Shown here: positions 1-6,568 of the stretch, one piece after another
Position numbering within the stretch: position 1 is the stretch's first letter
Layout of the letters: each line of letters opens with the position of its first letter
NCBI GenBank assembly: GCA_026388595.1
Contig: JAPLJM010000143.1
Span: 1 to 6,598, forward strand
Reading direction: 5' to 3'
DNA length: 6,598 nucleotides
Source: Deltaproteobacteria bacterium
GTDB taxonomy: Bacteria; Desulfobacterota; Syntrophia; Syntrophales; Fen-1087
Translations under genes and position numbers: made by a program
Notes under the pieces: generated by a model
What the model saw: only the letters and a program-made list of their open reading frames with translations
Databases searched by the model: none
What the model was told of the DNA's origin: nothing

Positions 1-66
1 CATGAGAATCAGGCACAGAGTTAAAGGGTAGAAAAATGGGGAAATGAATTTTTTTAATAGAAACAT
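1..66 (-). CDS. N-terminus of a membrane protein, probably YdcF/ElyC-like (DUF218), partial
   Basis: Reading leftward from the ATG at 66-64, the frame is open for 22 codons and leaves the window. The peptide begins MFLLKKFISPFFYPLTLCL: a short basic patch (KK at residues 5-6) followed by a hydrophobic membrane segment. A Shine-Dalgarno AAGGA lies nine bases before the ATG, which supports a real start. The pattern of MF-L-KK, then a short Pro-containing stretch and PL-LCL, resembles the first transmembrane helix of YdcF/ElyC/SanA-family envelope proteins (DUF218), some of which affect peptidoglycan or outer-membrane integrity. The family call rests on 22 residues and is tentative; another inner-membrane protein is possible. 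It lies downstream of, and in the same direction as, the CoA-transferase gene, 215 nt away. Confidence 0.55.
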   Translation of the reverse strand, partial: MFLLKKFISPFFYPLTLCLILM

Positions 67-281
67 GTCAGGGTATCCTTAGCACTTCTGCGTTTTGACC
101 TTTGAAAAATGGCTTCACCGCTGCTCAAAAATCTTTTTCGCTTCAGAGATCTTGTTATCACATGATGATTAAAAACAAGTTGTTAACTTCAGTGCCGGAA
201 AGGCGATAAACATTTGATTCGCCGCTTGCGAACCATTTTTTACCGGTTTGGCAAATCTTTCGTATTACAAATAAAGCAATA
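67..281. other. Intergenic stretch with weak inverted repeats, no gene seen
   Basis: AT-rich spacer between the CoA-transferase gene and the membrane-protein start, both on the minus strand. It contains several small inverted repeats: GGCGA/TCGCC (202-206 and 219-223), TTCGC/GCGAA (218-222 and 228-232), and AAGTT/AACTT (177-181 and 185-189). On the minus strand the last of these is followed by G and five Ts, like a weak terminator, but its stem is 5 bp and almost all A-T. No repeat is convincing as an intrinsic terminator. No supportable ORF or RNA gene was found. Confidence 0.5.
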
Positions 282-494
282 TCAATATTTTTCGTGCGGT
301 ATTACGGCCAGCGGCGTTTCGTCTTTTCCAGTAAAAGGGAGTGCGAGATGATAGATGCCGCAGTCCAGGGATGCTTTAAAGGGTAGTTTGGATTTCTCGA
401 ACACTCGGATGATGGCTTTATTCTCCGTCAGGATGTCTGCCTCAAAACCGTCAATCCCGTGCTCCCTGGCAATACGCGTCAGCATGTCCAGCAA
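282..494 (-). pseudogene. Stranded C-terminal fragment of the GNAT acetyltransferase domain
   Basis: This frame continues the GNAT domain of the CoA-transferase fusion but is out of phase with it. Its residues (LLDMLTRIAREHGIDGF, then EADIL, NKA, RVFEKS, and a final YHLALPF) match the last helix-strand part of a GNAT fold. Members of this fusion family normally run from an ADLAFVVDE-type strand through a Q-x-G-x-G acetyl-CoA loop into LL-x-ML. Here the upstream frame stops matching at V553 and this frame resumes directly at Leu-Leu, so about 12 codons are missing, replaced by two leftover bases. No start codon with a ribosome site is present, so the fragment is probably not translated by itself. 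A sequencing or assembly error could produce the same picture. Confidence 0.75.
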
Positions 495-2155
495 ACGACG
501 ACAAAGGCCAGATCGGCATAGGGTCTGTCCTGCAGGCGAACGTACCTTCCTTCGGCGATTATCTTTTCGATTCCCGTCTCCTCAATGATTCCGACGATGG
601 ACATAATTTGCCGGTAATCCACGTTGACGTATTCCTGCATTTTTTCATGGGGCATTGCTTTGATGGAACTGAAATACCGGTAATAGACGGCCATATCGGA
701 AAAGCGATAAAAAAGCCTGCGCATCTCCTCCTCGTCTGAGGGCTTGATCGCCCGGAAGCGGACATTGAGTCCTCCTTTAAAGGTCTGGTTGCTGGATGGT
801 ATTTCAGGATAAAGCGCAGCCGACCCTTTCAGATAGATCTGATCCGCATACAGGATATTGGTTTTTTTTGCCTGCTGAACCAGCTCTGACCGGTCATCGG
901 GATGGGCTATATCAATCAAAGCCTGCGCGCGTTCGCGTACGGTGCGGCCGATGAGAGAGGCAACCCCATATTCTGTCACGATCAGGTCGAGGGACTCGCG
1001 GTTGGTGAACTGATTCGGATAATCTCCTATGGATAACATGATATTGGACTGTCCTTTCAGGTTTCGGCTGGGCAGGGCGAAGATTGTCCGTCCCCCCTTT
1101 GAGTGTTCAGCACCGGCGAAGAATTCCTGAGCCTGACCCGGACTGGCCGTCACATTACCGCGTCCGATCTGCAACGCAACATTGCCTGTGAGATCCACTT
1201 TACGGGCAGGGAGAATAGCCATCATTTTATCATTCAAACTGATTCGCCGATGATCGGAAACCAGGTTGATGCCCTGAAATTCGATCAGGGGGTTCTGATC
1301 AAGCCATTCCATCAATGCCGGTGTTCCCTGGGCATAAGAGGTGAGAGATTTTCCCTGAAAGTAACCCTTCTGCCGATTGGTGACAGCGCCACATTTAACC
1401 AGGTCCATCAGGGGGTCGGTGAAAAAAAAGGTATGTACACCCAGGTTTCGCTTGCGCTTGAGGTGGTGTCCCAAAGCCTCGAAAAGAGGGCCCGTGTAAA
1501 AGGAGATACAACTGCCGTCTTCAACCATGGAGGCAACATGGGCGGCCACTTTATCGATAACGGGATCCACTGGCCAACGGGGAAAATAGATCGGCAGCTC
1601 TGTTGCCTCGATCAGATAATGAAACTGATCAACATGAACAAAGGTGTTGCCCATCGTACGGGGCATCCGATCGTTGATTTCTCCGACAACGAGCGTTGCC
1701 TTTTCCATGGCATATTTGGCAACATCCACAGCCACGCCCAGGCTTGCATAACCGGCTGCGTCAGGAGGGGTGATTTGTACAAAGGCCACATCCACACGGA
1801 TGGCGCCCGATTCCACCAGCCAGGGGATGCGGGAAATCCTGCTGGGAATCAGATCAACTGAACCGGAGGTGATGGCGTCACTGGCAAGCCACCCGGAGAA
1901 AAATGTTTTTAGGCGAAATTTGTGGGGAGGGGAGGGCTTGTCGGGAGAAACGGCATCTCCCAGGCTGACGAGCTGTATCAGCTCCAGATCCGTGAGGTTG
2001 ATCAGGCTGGAACCCATCAGATGCTTCAGCAGGGTTCTCGGTTCAGCCACACCGGTTCCCAGGAAAATGCTCATTCCGGGTTCGATTTCCGACAGGATTT
2101 TTTCCGGCAGAACCAGCTTTTGTTTCCAACCCGGTTGTGCGTTATCCACCATCAC
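479..2155 (-). CDS. Acetyl-CoA hydrolase/CoA-transferase fused to a truncated GNAT domain
   Basis: Family members move CoA between acetate (or another short acid) and an acyl-CoA, or hydrolyse acetyl-CoA, in the cytoplasm. Residues ~1-200 fit the N-terminal CoA-transferase half. Residues ~205-445 fit the C-terminal half, with LGVHT, DLVKCGAVTNR, DLTGNVALQIG, SKGGRTIFALPS and the family hallmark TEYGVASLIGRTVRERA (394-410). Glu292 in NPLIEF is the likely catalytic glutamate, by analogy with 4-hydroxybutyrate CoA-transferase. A GNAT domain begins near residue 465 (VRFRAIKPSDEEEMRRLFYR). It is intact to V553, then a frameshift adds VCWTC and a stop, removing the acetyl-CoA loop and the final helix and strand. 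Start: GTG at 2155 lies nine bases after AAAGG; the adjacent ATG at 2152 is an alternative. The transferase half looks functional and the acetyltransferase half does not. The physiological substrate is unknown. Confidence 0.9.
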   Translation of the reverse strand: MMVDNAQPGWKQKLVLPEKILSEIEPGMSIFLGTGVAEPRTLLKHLMGSSLINLTDLELIQLVSLGDAVSPDKPSPPHKFRLKTFFSGWLASDAITSGSVDLIPSRISRIPWLVESGAIRVDVAFVQITPPDAAGYASLGVAVDVAKYAMEKATLVVGEINDRMPRTMGNTFVHVDQFHYLIEATELPIYFPRWPVDPVIDKVAAHVASMVEDGSCISFYTGPLFEALGHHLKRKRNLGVHTFFFTDPLMDLVKCGAVTNRQKGYFQGKSLTSYAQGTPALMEWLDQNPLIEFQGINLVSDHRRISLNDKMMAILPARKVDLTGNVALQIGRGNVTASPGQAQEFFAGAEHSKGGRTIFALPSRNLKGQSNIMLSIGDYPNQFTNRESLDLIVTEYGVASLIGRTVRERAQALIDIAHPDDRSELVQQAKKTNILYADQIYLKGSAALYPEIPSSNQTFKGGLNVRFRAIKPSDEEEMRRLFYRFSDMAVYYRYFSSIKAMPHEKMQEYVNVDYRQIMSIVGIIEETGIEKIIAEGRYVRLQDRPYADLAFVVVCWTC

Positions 2156-2198
2156 TTTTCATAACCTTTTTGATGTTAACAAGACGTTATTTTAAGAA

Positions 2199-2209
2199 AA
2201 TTGTCAATT
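2199..2209 (-). promoter_or_regulatory. Palindrome over a perfect -35 hexamer before the CoA-transferase gene
   Basis: AATTG-T-CAATT is a perfect inverted repeat with a one-base centre. On the minus strand it contains TTGACA (2207 to 2202), identical to the sigma-70 -35 consensus and pointing toward the CoA-transferase gene. The -10 is unclear: TCTTGT sits at 17-nt spacing and is poor, while the better TAAAAT (2194-2189) is only 7 nt away. The palindrome may be an operator, but it is short enough to occur by chance. Confidence 0.35.
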
Positions 2210-2223
2210 ATTTTAATGCAGGA

Positions 2224-2285
2224 AACGTTAATGCCCGCCTTTACGCAGGAGGATCGTAAAATGAGCGAAGGCAGGGGTTGATGTT
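2224..2285 (+). promoter_or_regulatory. Long imperfect hairpin with a Shine-Dalgarno in its loop
   Basis: Arm 2224-2241 (aacgttaatgcccgcctt) pairs with arm 2268-2285 (aaggcaggggttgatgtt). Aligned without gaps over 18 positions this gives 13 Watson-Crick pairs, three G-U pairs and two mismatches. Inside, TACG (2242-2245) can pair with CGTA (2255-2258), which leaves AGGAGG (2247-2252), a perfect Shine-Dalgarno, exposed in the apical loop with an ATG eight bases later. No T-run follows, so it is not an intrinsic terminator. It lies about 80 nt before the lipoprotein start, so it may be a structured leader if transcription begins upstream. It could instead be a decayed repeat element. No known riboswitch class was recognised. 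Confidence 0.4.
2261..2281 (+). CDS. Possible leader peptide of six codons (MSEGRG)
   Basis: ATG AGC GAA GGC AGG GGT TGA follows AGGAGG (2247-2252) with an eight-base spacer, the best ribosome site in the whole window. The same frame is open back to an ATG at 2216, which would give 21 residues, but that ATG has no ribosome site. The codons lie within the hairpin at 2224-2285, so ribosome loading would disrupt the structure, as in leader-peptide control. The peptide has no run of a single amino acid that would suggest classical attenuation. It may equally be the remnant of a lost gene or a chance match. Confidence 0.25.
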   Translation: MSEGRG

Positions 2286-2366
2286 ATTCATATTGTATTG
2301 AAGATAAAAAATGTGTTAAAGGTCTCTCCGATGCAATCAAAAATTTTAACGGGGGGAGGAGATAGG

Positions 2367-2741
2367 ATGATGAAAAGGGTCGTTGGGTATGTCGTTTTGT
2401 TTTTTATTGTGTTCACTTTTCTCGTTATGGCTGCCTGCAATAAGCCGGTTCAGCCAACCACCTTTTCGGGTCAGAAATCAGAAATCAGCGTAGAGGCAAA
2501 AAATTACAACGCGAGCGGCCTCGCTTTTGCGCAGCAAGGCCAGTATCAGCAGGCCATTGAGGCATATAAAAAGGCCATCATGAAGGAGACTGCCTATACG
2601 GAGGCTTATGTCAATTGCAGCAAGGCTTATTATGCCATTGGCAACTATGATATGGCCCGGTTCTACAATATTAAGAGTAAGGAGATTCTCGATTCGAAGG
2701 CAACGGTGATCCGGGAAAGTGAAGCTGATCAGGACGAATAG
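2367..2741 (+). CDS. Small TPR-repeat lipoprotein
   Basis: This is a 124-residue protein with a lipoprotein signal: basic K3 and R4, a hydrophobic stretch (VVGYVVLFFIVFTFLVMAA), then Cys24 as the probable lipidated residue. The lipobox VMAAC is somewhat atypical. Two tetratricopeptide repeats follow, roughly residues 44-77 (G51, F54, G58, Y60, A63, Y67, A70) and 78-111 (Y88, G92, Y94, A97). The tail is acidic. Such proteins usually act as binding or assembly scaffolds on the periplasmic face of a membrane; the partner here is unknown. The ATG at 2367 is chosen because AGGAG (2357-2361) lies five bases before it; the next codon, ATG at 2370, is equally possible with an eight-base spacer. Extending upstream to a TTG at 2298 would add residues before the signal peptide and lacks a ribosome site. 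The gene ends with three consecutive in-frame stops, TAG TGA TAA. Confidence 0.85.
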   Translation: MMKRVVGYVVLFFIVFTFLVMAACNKPVQPTTFSGQKSEISVEAKNYNASGLAFAQQGQYQQAIEAYKKAIMKETAYTEAYVNCSKAYYAIGNYDMARFYNIKSKEILDSKATVIRESEADQDE

Positions 2742-2766
2742 TGATAAGTCTACGGATGAGTGTGCC

Positions 2767-3420
2767 ATGAAGGCAAAATTATTTTTCTCCATTTTGATGT
2801 CAGTCATTTTGCTGGCCTGTCCGGGAGCAATGGCGGCAGGTGATCTTAAGCCCATTTCCTTGATGCAGTTTCAATTAGATACAGGCCGGCCTTTAATGCA
2901 CGTCCTGAAGGAAAGGAAATCATCCCGAGCCTTCAGTCCCAAGAAGTTGCCAAAGCGAGTTCTGTCGAATCTTCTTTGGGCGGCAAATGGTATAAACCGG
3001 CCCGGCATCGGTGGGCGAACGGCGCCCTCCGCCATGAATCAACAGGAAATTGATGTCTATGTGGCCACAGCGGATGGACTTTATCTTTTTGATGCCAAAG
3101 GACGTCAGCTGCAGCCGGTCCTGAAGCAGGATATCCGGGCCTTGACCGGTCAGCAGGCCTATGTTCAAGATGCGCCGGTGAATCTCATTTTTGTGGCTGA
3201 TTTCACTAAAATGGTCCAGACGCGTGCTGAAGACCGTGAGTTATATGCCGCCGCTGATGCGGGCTTCATCAGCCAGAATGTTTACCTTTACTGTGCGTCG
3301 GAGGGTTTGGCGACGGTCGTACGGGGAACCATTGACAGGGCAGCGCTTGCCAATACCATGAAGCTGAGAACGGAGCAGAGGATCATCCTTGCCCAATCGG
3401 TGGGTTATCCGAAAAAATAG
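2767..3420 (+). CDS. Exported nitroreductase-family protein (SagB-like)
   Basis: This is a 217-residue protein with an N-terminal export signal (K2, K4, then a hydrophobic run to residue 17) and a nitroreductase fold. Nitroreductase-family enzymes bind FMN and transfer electrons from a reduced donor; SagB/ThcOx-type members oxidise peptides or thiazolines. Visible family features are the FMN-binding R50-x-S-x-R54 with F56, the LLWAANGINRP segment (69-79), the RTAPSAMNQQ segment (84-93) and a C-terminal VGYPK. The signal could be cut by signal peptidase I after AMA (21-23), or Cys18 in LLAC could be a lipidation site. There is no twin-arginine motif, which is odd for a flavoprotein. The ATG at 2767 is chosen because the signal peptide starts there; the ribosome site is weak (GGATGAG). 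An upstream start at 2719 would overlap the lipoprotein gene. The gap to that gene is 25 nt, so cotranscription is likely. The substrate is unknown. Confidence 0.85.
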   Translation: MKAKLFFSILMSVILLACPGAMAAGDLKPISLMQFQLDTGRPLMHVLKERKSSRAFSPKKLPKRVLSNLLWAANGINRPGIGGRTAPSAMNQQEIDVYVATADGLYLFDAKGRQLQPVLKQDIRALTGQQAYVQDAPVNLIFVADFTKMVQTRAEDRELYAAADAGFISQNVYLYCASEGLATVVRGTIDRAALANTMKLRTEQRIILAQSVGYPKK

Positions 3421-3480
3421 TCTCGGGCGCCATGATCCGGTTTTGCACAAGAACACAGGATCTATTGCCAGGAGTAAACA

Positions 3481-4782
3481 GTGATTCCAAGATATTCACG
3501 AGATCGGATGAGTGCTGTCTGGAGCCCGGAGAACCGGTACCGGAAATGGCTGGATATTGAGATCCTGGCCTGCGAGGCCATGGCGCGGCGGGGATCCATT
3601 CCAAAGAAATCATTGCAGAATATCAAGAAAAAAGCCGCTTTCGACATCAACAGGATTGACGAGATAGAAAAGACGACCAAGCATGATGTGATCGCCTTTC
3701 TTACCTCCGTAACGGAAAAAGTCGGAAAGGATGGACGGTTTATCCATATGGGACTGACCTCCTCTGATATTCTTGACACCTCCCTTGCCATTCTCCTGAA
3801 GGAAGCCGCAGACATCCTCATGGAGGATATGGACCAGCTTCTGGGGACGCTGAAGGCAAAAGCCTTTGCTTACAAGGATACGGTGATGATCGGCCGGTCG
3901 CACGGTATTCACGCAGAACCCGTTACCTTCGGGCTGAAAATGGCCTTGTGGTACCAGGAAATGGTGCGGAACCGGGAGCGCCTGAACCGGGCGCGGGAAT
4001 CCATCGCCTTTGGAAAAATTGCAGGCGCCGTTGGAACGTTTTCCTTCATTGAACCGGCGGTGGAAGAATACGTCTGCCGGAAGCTGGGGTTGAAACCGGC
4101 GCCCGTCTCTTCCCAGATTGTCCAGCGGGACCGCCATGCCGAATATTTTTCCACCCTGGCCATCATAGCCTGCTCGCTTGACAAATTTGCTCAGGAAGTC
4201 AGGTTGCTCCAGCGGACGGAAGTCCGTGAGGCAGAGGAGTATTTCTCGCCCGGGCAAAAAGGCTCGTCGGCCATGCCGCATAAGCGGAATCCCGTCCTTT
4301 CCGAAAACATCTCCGGCTTGGCGCGCCTGATGCGGTCCTATGCCCTCGCAGCCCTGGAGAATGTGGCTCTCTGGCATGAACGGGATATCAGCCATTCTTC
4401 TGTGGAACGGGTCATTGGGCCGGATGCAACGATCCTTCTGGATTTTATGTTGAGTCGCTTTGCCGGTCTGGTGGCGAAACTGGTTGTGTATCCTGACCGG
4501 ATGCTGGCCAACCTCAACATGACCCATGGCGTTGTTTTTTCGCAGATGGTGCTGCTGAAACTGATTGAAAAGGGGATGTCCCGCGAAGACGCCTATGCCG
4601 TTGTCCAACGGAGTGCCATGCAATCCTGGGAGAAGGGAAGGTCATTCAAACAATTACTCCTGAAAGACAGGGATGTGATGGCGTGCATCGGTCGACAGGA
4701 TCTTGACGCTGTTTTTAAAGTGGAAAATTTTCTGGGGCACATTGATTTTATTTTCAAAAGGGTTTTCGGGGATCTTGAGTGA
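3481..4782 (+). CDS. purB: Adenylosuccinate lyase
   Basis: PurB catalyses two fumarate-releasing steps in purine synthesis: SAICAR to AICAR, and adenylosuccinate to AMP. It is a cytoplasmic homotetramer of the fumarase/aspartase superfamily. The 433-residue length fits the bacterial short form. The superfamily signature GSSAMPHKRNP occupies 261-271 and carries the catalytic serine (262/263) of the mobile loop. His68 (TTKHD), His89 (FIHMGLTSSD) and His141 (GRSHGIHAEP) fall at the numbering of the Bacillus subtilis active-site histidines. The start is GTG at 3481, six bases after a good AGGAG (3470-3474). It lies 60 nt after the nitroreductase gene with no clear terminator between, so read-through is plausible. 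The stop is 10 nt from the convergent nadB stop. The gene appears complete. Confidence 0.97.
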   Translation: MIPRYSRDRMSAVWSPENRYRKWLDIEILACEAMARRGSIPKKSLQNIKKKAAFDINRIDEIEKTTKHDVIAFLTSVTEKVGKDGRFIHMGLTSSDILDTSLAILLKEAADILMEDMDQLLGTLKAKAFAYKDTVMIGRSHGIHAEPVTFGLKMALWYQEMVRNRERLNRARESIAFGKIAGAVGTFSFIEPAVEEYVCRKLGLKPAPVSSQIVQRDRHAEYFSTLAIIACSLDKFAQEVRLLQRTEVREAEEYFSPGQKGSSAMPHKRNPVLSENISGLARLMRSYALAALENVALWHERDISHSSVERVIGPDATILLDFMLSRFAGLVAKLVVYPDRMLANLNMTHGVVFSQMVLLKLIEKGMSREDAYAVVQRSAMQSWEKGRSFKQLLLKDRDVMACIGRQDLDAVFKVENFLGHIDFIFKRVFGDLE

Positions 4783-4792
4783 AAATCATCCG

Positions 4793-6436
4793 CTACAGAC
4801 TGACCGACGACAGCCAGTGAATGGCCGCCTTGTCTTTTAGAATGGCCGTGTCCCTCAGCCACTCCCCATCATTCTTGTCCGGATAGTCAATATTGTAGTG
4901 CAGCCCCCGGCTTTCCTTCCGCATCCTGGCGCAGTGGATGATCAACGTTGCCACTGTTGCGATGTTGCGCAGCTCCAGCAAGTCCCGCGTGACGATAAAA
5001 TTCCGGTAATATTCATCAATCTCTCGATGAATCATGGCAATGCGCCTGGCCGCGCGTTCCAGTCTCTTATTGGAACGGACAATGCCCACATAATTCCACA
5101 TGCACATGCGGATTTCATCCCAGTTATGGGAGACAACAATGGACTCGTCACTTTCGATCGCCCCCCGGGGGTCCCAGGGAGGAATAAGGGTCGCGTCTTC
5201 ATCTATTAGCGGGAACAGGTCCGTAATCCTGACAAAGGCCCGGTTCGCAAAGACCACCGCCTCGAGCAGCGAATTGCTGGCCAGACGGTTGGCGCCATGC
5301 AGTCCGGTGCAGGAGACCTCGCCGCAGGCGAAGAGCCGCTCAATATTGGTTTCTCCATGGTCGTTCACAGAGACGCCGCCGCAGAGGTAATGGGCAGCAG
5401 GAACAACCGGAATGGGGTCTCGGGTTATATCGATCCCATATTTCAGGCATTGCTGGTAGATATGGGGAAACCGATTCATTGTAAAATGCCGATCCTTATG
5501 GGTGATATCAAGCAGGACATAATCATCTCCGGACATTTTCAACTCCTGGTCGATGGCCCTGGCCACGATGTCCCGGGGGGCAAGGCTTTTCATGGGGTGA
5601 TATTTCTCCATAAAAGCAACACCGTTTTTCAGTCTCAGGATACCGCCCTCTCCCCGGACCGCCTCACTGATCAGAAACGACCTGGCATCCGGGTGATAAA
5701 GACAGGTGGGATGAAACTGCATGAACTCCATGTTTGCCACTTGTGCTCCCGCCCGATAGGCCATGGCAATGCCGTCGCCCGTAGCGATGTCCGGGTTCGT
5801 CGTTATCAGGTAAACTTTTCCGGCGCCGCCTGTGGATAAGAGAACAAATTTCGCGCGGAAGGTGTGTACCTCTTTTCGCTGGATGTCAAAGACGTACGCT
5901 CCCAGGCATTGATCGCGGGACACCCCTCTTCGTCCTGTCAGCGTTGATTTCGCAATCAAATCAATGGCGATATGGTTTTCATAGATCCTGATATTTTTCT
6001 GGTCGCCGGTTTTATCGATCAAGGCCCTTTCGATTTCCCGACCCGTCAGGTCTCTGGCATGAAGGACTCGCCGTTTGGAATGCCCCCCCTCGCGCCCGAG
6101 GTCATAGACGGATGTGTCGCTGTTCACGGCGCGGGTGAATTCCACACCCCATTGAATCAGTTCCGCAATCCGGTCGGGTCCTTCCGAGACGACGAACCGG
6201 ACCACATCTTCATGGCAGAGTCCGTCGCCACAGACGAGGGTATCTCTAATGTGATCTTCAAAGGAGTCCGCCCGGTCATGAACTGCTGCGATCCCGCCTT
6301 GGGCATAGTTGGTGTTGGATTCAAATTTTTCCTTTTTCGTTACGATGGCCACGGTACCCAGCTTGGCTGCCTTGATGGCAAAACTCAAGCCCGCAATGCC
6401 GCTGCCCAGGACTAGAAAATCAGTCTTAATTTCCAT
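4793..6436 (-). CDS. nadB: L-aspartate oxidase
   Basis: NadB oxidises L-aspartate to iminoaspartate with FAD, the first step of de novo NAD synthesis, and passes the product to quinolinate synthase (NadA). Fumarate can replace oxygen as electron acceptor, which suits an anaerobe. The protein has 547 residues, close to the 540 of E. coli. Visible features: the FAD dinucleotide loop GSGIAG (11-16), GREGGHSKRRVLHARDLTG (114-132), His242 in FHPT, Arg261 in SEAVRGEGG, Arg288 in APRD, His349 in HYLCGG, and the FAD-binding GANRLASNSLLE (381-392) with Arg384. His242, Arg288, His349 and Arg384 match E. coli active-site residues 244, 290, 351 and 386 with a constant offset of two. The helical C-terminal domain (~435-547) separates it from the succinate dehydrogenase flavoprotein. 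The ATG at 6436 has only a modest ribosome site (GGGAT). nadA and nadC are not in the window. Confidence 0.96.
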   Translation of the reverse strand: MEIKTDFLVLGSGIAGLSFAIKAAKLGTVAIVTKKEKFESNTNYAQGGIAAVHDRADSFEDHIRDTLVCGDGLCHEDVVRFVVSEGPDRIAELIQWGVEFTRAVNSDTSVYDLGREGGHSKRRVLHARDLTGREIERALIDKTGDQKNIRIYENHIAIDLIAKSTLTGRRGVSRDQCLGAYVFDIQRKEVHTFRAKFVLLSTGGAGKVYLITTNPDIATGDGIAMAYRAGAQVANMEFMQFHPTCLYHPDARSFLISEAVRGEGGILRLKNGVAFMEKYHPMKSLAPRDIVARAIDQELKMSGDDYVLLDITHKDRHFTMNRFPHIYQQCLKYGIDITRDPIPVVPAAHYLCGGVSVNDHGETNIERLFACGEVSCTGLHGANRLASNSLLEAVVFANRAFVRITDLFPLIDEDATLIPPWDPRGAIESDESIVVSHNWDEIRMCMWNYVGIVRSNKRLERAARRIAMIHREIDEYYRNFIVTRDLLELRNIATVATLIIHCARMRKESRGLHYNIDYPDKNDGEWLRDTAILKDKAAIHWLSSVSL

Positions 6437-6494
6437 CGAAGATATCCCATCATCTGGTCATGAAGGCTTTAACCAAGCCACCCATAAAAGAAGG

Positions 6495-6542
6495 TTTACA
6501 ATTACCGGCTGCTTCTATATATAGAAACCATTCTTTTGTAAA
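6495..6542. promoter_or_regulatory. Candidate overlapping divergent promoters for nadB and tsaD
   Basis: Plus strand: TTTACA (6495-6500), 17 nt, then TATATA (6518-6523), placed to start transcription about 40 nt before tsaD. Minus strand: TTTACA (6542 to 6537), 17 nt, then TATAGA (6519 to 6514), placed to serve nadB. Both -10 candidates lie in one perfect 14-bp palindrome, TTCTATATATAGAA (6513-6526). Each hexamer matches the sigma-70 consensus in four or more positions. This is AT-rich DNA, so part of the match may be chance. Confidence 0.45.
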
Positions 6543-6546
6543 AGAA
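6531..6546. repeat. AT-rich palindrome between the promoter and tsaD
   Basis: TTCTTTT-GT-AAAAGAA has perfect 7-bp arms around a two-base centre. It sits four bases beyond the 6513-6526 palindrome, covers the minus-strand -35 candidate and would overlap the tsaD transcription start. This placement would suit an operator. No known regulator consensus was recognised. Confidence 0.35.
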
Positions 6547-6568
6547 AATCGTTATTGAGGATTTATAT

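Noticed and set aside
218..241. Plus-strand terminator (TTCGC/GCGAA followed by six Ts)
   Set aside because: The stem is only 5 bp, three bases separate it from the Ts, and no plus-strand gene lies upstream of it in the window.
479..500. Programmed ribosomal frameshift joining the two GNAT frames
   Set aside because: There is no strong slippery sequence (only a short GTCGTCGTTT run), and joining the frames would still lack the acetyl-CoA loop residues.
1103..1861. Plus-strand open frame of 252 codons opposite the CoA-transferase gene
   Set aside because: It lies wholly antisense to a well-supported gene, has no recognisable domain and reads as low-complexity shadow sequence.
2298..2366. Upstream TTG start for the TPR lipoprotein
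   Set aside because: It would place 23 residues before a clear lipoprotein signal, and the strong AGGAG site fits the ATG at 2367 or 2370.
3434..3462. Terminator between the nitroreductase gene and purB (GATCC/GGATC arms)
   Set aside because: The stem is only 5 bp with a 19-base loop and no T-run follows, so read-through is more likely.
3610..4623. Minus-strand open frame of 337 codons opposite purB
   Set aside because: It is antisense to a complete purB with all active-site motifs; the translation is rich in His, Pro and Gln with no family pattern.
5297..6415. Plus-strand open frames opposite nadB
   Set aside because: They are antisense to a complete nadB and show no motif or ribosome site of note.
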